Below, in pieces: positions 60,817 through 64,000 of a DNA stretch of 64,000 nucleotides. Within the stretch, counting starts at the first letter, position 1. Each line of letters begins with the position of its first letter. The notes below the pieces were generated by a model. It worked only from the letters and a program-made list of their open reading frames with translations. It had not been told where the DNA came from and made no database searches. The position numbers and the translations under genes were made by a program. Origin of the DNA: Streptomyces sp. HmicA12 (GTDB lineage Bacteria > Actinomycetota > Actinomycetes > Streptomycetales > Streptomycetaceae); contig NZ_KB891816.1 in the NCBI RefSeq assembly GCF_000373565.1, positions 1 through 64,000 on the forward strand. Direction: 5' to 3'.

Positions 60817-61656
60817 TTGGCCACCGGCACGGAACCCACCAGTACCGAACCCCATCCCGAGAGCGGCACCGGCGTCCGGGGCAGGACGCGGGCCGCGATC
60901 GCCGCGCCGCACCTGCGCACGGACCGCTGGTGGCTGGCCCCGGCGGCGACCGCCGCCGGCCTGTTCGCCTTCGTCGTCTACTCGACGTGGCGGGCCTTCG
61001 CGAACGCGGACTACTACGCGGCCCCGTACGTCTCTCCGTTCTACTCGCCGTGCCTCGCGGAGAACTGCGAACCGATGCGGCACGGCCCCAACTGGGAGAT
61101 CTTCGGGGGCTGGTGGGGCCTGTCCCCCGCCCTGCTCATCCTGATCTTCCCGCTGGGCTTCCGGCTGACCTGCTACTACTACCGCAAGGCCTACTACCGC
61201 GGCTTCTGGGCGTCGCCGCCGGCCTGCGCGGTGGCCGAGCCGCACAAGAAGTACAGCGGTGAGACGCGGTTCCCGCTGATCCTGCAGAACATCCACCGGT
61301 ACTTCTTCTACGCGGCCGTGCTCGTCGCCTGCATCCTGACCTACGACACGGTCCTCTCGTTCCGCGACGAGAACTACGCGTGGGGCCACATGGGCCTCGG
61401 CACCCTCGTGTTCCTGCTCAACATCGCGCTGATCTGGGCGTACACGATCTCCTGCCACTCGTGCCGGCACATCATCGGCGGCCGCCTCAAGCACTTCTCG
61501 AAACACCCGGTGCGCTATCGCCTCTGGGGCTGGGTCGGGAAACTGAACGCCCGTCACATGCTGCTCGCCTGGGCCTCGTTGGTGAGCGTCGCGCTCGCCG
61601 ACTTCTACGTGTACCTGGTCGCTTCCGGCGCCTTCGACGATCCGCGGTTCTTCTAA
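60817..61656 (+). CDS. sdhC: Succinate dehydrogenase membrane anchor, Sdh1 type
   Basis: 279 residues from a TTG (GGAG nine bases upstream). Five membrane helices: WLAPAATAAGLFAFVVYST, GLSPALLILIFPLGFRL, YFFYAAVLVACILTYD, LGTLVFLLNIALIWAYT and MLLAWASLVSVALADFYVYL. The single-polypeptide anchor of this length matches mycobacterial Sdh1 (Rv0249c type). Between helices 4 and 5, CHSCRH (residues 213-218) resembles the Cys/His pairs of a Rieske centre, and a second set (SPCLAENCEPM) lies outside. The flavoprotein gene follows after 16 bases. It should pass electrons from succinate to menaquinone. Confidence 0.82.
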   Translation: MATGTEPTSTEPHPESGTGVRGRTRAAIAAPHLRTDRWWLAPAATAAGLFAFVVYSTWRAFANADYYAAPYVSPFYSPCLAENCEPMRHGPNWEIFGGWWGLSPALLILIFPLGFRLTCYYYRKAYYRGFWASPPACAVAEPHKKYSGETRFPLILQNIHRYFFYAAVLVACILTYDTVLSFRDENYAWGHMGLGTLVFLLNIALIWAYTISCHSCRHIIGGRLKHFSKHPVRYRLWGWVGKLNARHMLLAWASLVSVALADFYVYLVASGAFDDPRFF

Positions 61657-61672
61657 TGGTTGGGGCCTTGTG

Positions 61673-63607
61673 ATGAGTGTGGTGGAGCGACAGCAGTGGG
61701 ATGTTGTCGTGGTGGGCGCCGGGGGCGCCGGGCTGCGGGCCGCGATCGAGGCGCGCGAGCGCGGCGCGCGTACGGCGGTGATCTGCAAGTCCCTGTTCGG
61801 CAAGGCCCACACGGTGATGGCGGAGGGCGGCATCGCGGCCGCCATGGGCAATGTGAACTCCGGGGACAACTGGCAGGTCCACTTCCGCGACACGATGCGC
61901 GGCGGCAAGTTCCTCAACCAGTGGCGGATGGCGGAACTGCACGCGAAGGAGGCCCCGGACCGGGTCTGGGAACTGGAGACCTGGGGCGCGCTCTTCGACC
62001 GCACGAAGGACGGCCGGATCTCGCAGCGCAACTTCGGCGGCCACGAGTACCCGCGGCTCGCGCACGTCGGTGACCGTACGGGCCTCGAACTGATCCGCAC
62101 CCTCCAGCAGAAGATCGTGTCGCTGCAGCAGGAGGACATGAAGGAGTTCGGGGACTACGAGGCACGCCTGAAGGTCTTTCAGGAGTGCACCGTCACACGG
62201 GTGTTGAAGGACGAGGACGGCGAGCGGGTCTCCGGCGCCTTCTGCTACGACCGCGAGAGCGGCCGCTTCTTCGTCCTGGAGGCGCCGAGCGTCGTCCTGG
62301 CGACCGGCGGCATCGGCAAGTCCTTCAAGGTGACGTCGAACTCGTGGGAGTACACGGGCGACGGGCACGCGCTGGCCCTGCTGGCCGGGGCGCCGCTGCT
62401 CAACATGGAGTTCGTGCAGTTCCACCCGACGGGCATGGTCTGGCCGCCGTCGGTGAAGGGCATCCTCGTCACGGAGTCGGTGCGCGGCGACGGCGGGGTG
62501 CTCAGGAACTCCGAGGGCAAGCGGTTCATGTTCGACTACGTCCCCGACGTCTTCAAGGAGAAGTACGCGGAGTCGGAGGCCGAGGGCGACCGCTGGTACG
62601 ACGACCCCGACAACAACCGGCGCCCGCCGGAGCTGCTGCCGCGCGACGAGGTGGCCCGCGCCATCAACGCCGAGGTGAAGGCCGGGCGCGGATCACCGCA
62701 CGGCGGCGTCTTCCTGGACGTGTCCACGCGCATGCCCGCCGAGGTCGTCCGGCGCCGACTGCCGTCCATGTACCACCAGTTCAAGGAGCTGGCGGACGTC
62801 GACATCACGGCCGAGCCGATGGAGGTCGGGCCGACCTGTCACTACGTGATGGGCGGCATCGCCGTCGACTCGGACACCGCTGCCGCCCGCGGCGTGCCGG
62901 GTCTGTACGCGGCCGGCGAGGTGGCCGGCGGGATGCACGGCTCCAACCGGCTCGGCGGGAACTCGCTCTCCGACCTGCTGGTGTTCGGGCGCCGGGCCGG
63001 GCTGCACGCGGCGGCGTACGCGCAAGGGCTCACCGCGCGCCCGGCCGTGGCCGAGATCCAGGTCGACACGGCGGCGGCCGAGGCGCTGCGCCCCTTCTCG
63101 GCGGAGGGCCACGAGGAGGGCACCGTCCCCGAGAACCCGTACACGCTCCATCAGGAGCTCCAGCAGACGATGAACGACCTGGTCGGCATCATCCGCCGCG
63201 AGCACGAGATGGAGCAGGCGCTGCGCAAGCTCGCGGACCTGCGGGTGCGGGCGCGACGGGCCGGGGTCGAGGGGCACCGGCAGTTCAACCCGGGCTGGCA
63301 CCTCGCGCTCGACCTGCGCAACATGCTCCTGGTCAGCGAGTGCGTCGCGCGCGCCGCCCTGGAGCGTACGGAGTCGCGCGGCGGCCACACCCGTGAGGAC
63401 CACGGGGCGATGGACCGCGAGTGGCGCCGGGTGAACCTGCTGTGCCAACTCCGGGATCCCACCGGCGGGTTGGCGGCCACCGATCCGGTGCGCGGCCAGA
63501 TCAGCCTCGTACGGGAAGAGACCGAACCCGTCCGTCCCGACCTGCTCGCCCTCTTCGAGAAGGAGGAACTGGTGAAGTACCTGGCCGACGAGGAGCTGTT
63601 CGAGTGA
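61673..63607 (+). CDS. sdhA: Succinate dehydrogenase/fumarate reductase flavoprotein subunit
   Basis: 644 residues from ATG 61673 (GTG 61670 possible). The FAD dinucleotide fold VVVVGAGGAGLRAAIEA, His46 in GKAHTVMAEGG as the covalent FAD attachment site, the substrate-binding HPTGM and LVTESVRGDGG, and the active-site Arg region GGMHGSNRLGGNSLSD are all present. The 640-residue length and downstream [2Fe-2S] subunit fit the Sdh1-type enzyme. Its stop overlaps the start of the iron-sulfur subunit gene (GTGA). Confidence 0.94.
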   Translation: MSVVERQQWDVVVVGAGGAGLRAAIEARERGARTAVICKSLFGKAHTVMAEGGIAAAMGNVNSGDNWQVHFRDTMRGGKFLNQWRMAELHAKEAPDRVWELETWGALFDRTKDGRISQRNFGGHEYPRLAHVGDRTGLELIRTLQQKIVSLQQEDMKEFGDYEARLKVFQECTVTRVLKDEDGERVSGAFCYDRESGRFFVLEAPSVVLATGGIGKSFKVTSNSWEYTGDGHALALLAGAPLLNMEFVQFHPTGMVWPPSVKGILVTESVRGDGGVLRNSEGKRFMFDYVPDVFKEKYAESEAEGDRWYDDPDNNRRPPELLPRDEVARAINAEVKAGRGSPHGGVFLDVSTRMPAEVVRRRLPSMYHQFKELADVDITAEPMEVGPTCHYVMGGIAVDSDTAAARGVPGLYAAGEVAGGMHGSNRLGGNSLSDLLVFGRRAGLHAAAYAQGLTARPAVAEIQVDTAAAEALRPFSAEGHEEGTVPENPYTLHQELQQTMNDLVGIIRREHEMEQALRKLADLRVRARRAGVEGHRQFNPGWHLALDLRNMLLVSECVARAALERTESRGGHTREDHGAMDREWRRVNLLCQLRDPTGGLAATDPVRGQISLVREETEPVRPDLLALFEKEELVKYLADEELFE

Positions 63608-64000
63608 GCGACGCCTATGACGCGCACTTCAAGGTGTGGCGCGGGGACACCGGGGGCGGCGGCCTGGAGGACTTCGAGGTCGAGGTGAACGAGGGCGAGG
63701 TGGTCCTCGACATCATCCACAGGCTGCAGGCGACTCAGGCTCCCGACCTGGCGGTTCGCTGGAACTGCAAGGCGGGCAAGTGCGGTTCGTGCTCCGCCGA
63801 GGTCAACGGACGCCCGCGCCTGATGTGCATGACGCGGATGTCGGTCTTCGACCGCGCGGACACGATCACGGTGACGCCGCTGCGGGCCTTCCCCGTCGTC
63901 CGGGATCTCGTCACCGACGTCGGCTTCAACTACACGAAGGCGCGGGAGGTCCCGGCGTTCGTGCCGCCGACCGATCTCGGGCCCGGCGAGTACCGGATGA
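63604..64000 (+). CDS. sdhB: Succinate dehydrogenase iron-sulfur subunit (cut by window end)
   Basis: First 132 residues from GTG 63604, running off the right edge. The N-terminal [2Fe-2S] domain has NCKAGKCGSC and a fourth Cys in RLMCMTR, the spacing of SdhB/FrdB. The [3Fe-4S]/[4Fe-4S] domain must lie beyond the window. VWRGDTGGGGLEDFEVEVNE and VLDIIHRLQATQAPDLAVRW are typical. Coupled to sdhA by a 4-bp overlap. Confidence 0.93.
   Translation, partial: MSDAYDAHFKVWRGDTGGGGLEDFEVEVNEGEVVLDIIHRLQATQAPDLAVRWNCKAGKCGSCSAEVNGRPRLMCMTRMSVFDRADTITVTPLRAFPVVRDLVTDVGFNYTKAREVPAFVPPTDLGPGEYRM

Overview
The window is a stretch of high-G+C actinobacterial chromosome, almost certainly Streptomyces. The codon use has the usual G/C third-position bias, GTG and TTG starts are common, and a bldK-type oligopeptide transporter operon is present. 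No rRNA, tRNA or CRISPR array is visible. Most of the window is conserved core chromosome. The only recent mobile DNA is at the left edge: an IS630-family element placed against a roughly 100-bp MITE-like element.

Region 1 (1-1.3 kb) holds these mobile elements. Region 2 (1.3-20 kb) has a gene set and order that I recognise from memory as the M. tuberculosis Rv1201c-Rv1239c neighbourhood: corA, a PRC-barrel/MgtE_N/CBS protein, a DUF1003 membrane protein, mrp, tatB, an HtrA protease, a zinc-finger anti-sigma factor, an ECF sigma factor (Mtb SigE type), a divergent O-methyltransferase, a DUF3117 protein, 3-methyladenine glycosylase, a DivIVA-motif protein, a FolP2-like protein, a LOG-family protein and dapE. 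It looks like an envelope-stress and magnesium module followed by lysine/peptidoglycan-precursor genes. dapC and fdxA follow at 21.7-23.2 kb.

Region 3 (19.8-35 kb) is mixed housekeeping. It has secreted proteins, a GNAT acetyltransferase, a SirB1-like transglutaminase-fold protein, an ABC exporter joined by 4-bp overlaps to a two-component system, a large VanW/YoaR-like membrane protein, mshB of mycothiol synthesis and an S9 peptidase.

Region 4 (35-54 kb) is the most striking. Three complete five-gene oligopeptide ABC transporters lie within 19 kb. The central one (41.3-47.5 kb, + strand) has the bldKABCDE gene order: permease, lipoprotein, permease, ATPase, ATPase. Two paralogous dppABCDF-type operons flank it, both on the - strand, with a Uma2-family nuclease-fold gene between. 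Each transporter has a strong hairpin immediately after its binding-protein gene. Region 5 (54.8-64 kb) has typA, two lipoproteins (one a large orphan peptide-binding protein) and an Sdh1-type succinate dehydrogenase operon that runs off the right edge.

Features that ordinary gene calling would miss include an ATT start codon for the O-methyltransferase, a 55-codon DUF3117 gene, a -1 frameshift site in the transposase, eight promoters spaced for leaderless transcripts, and a repeat that sits next to stop codons.
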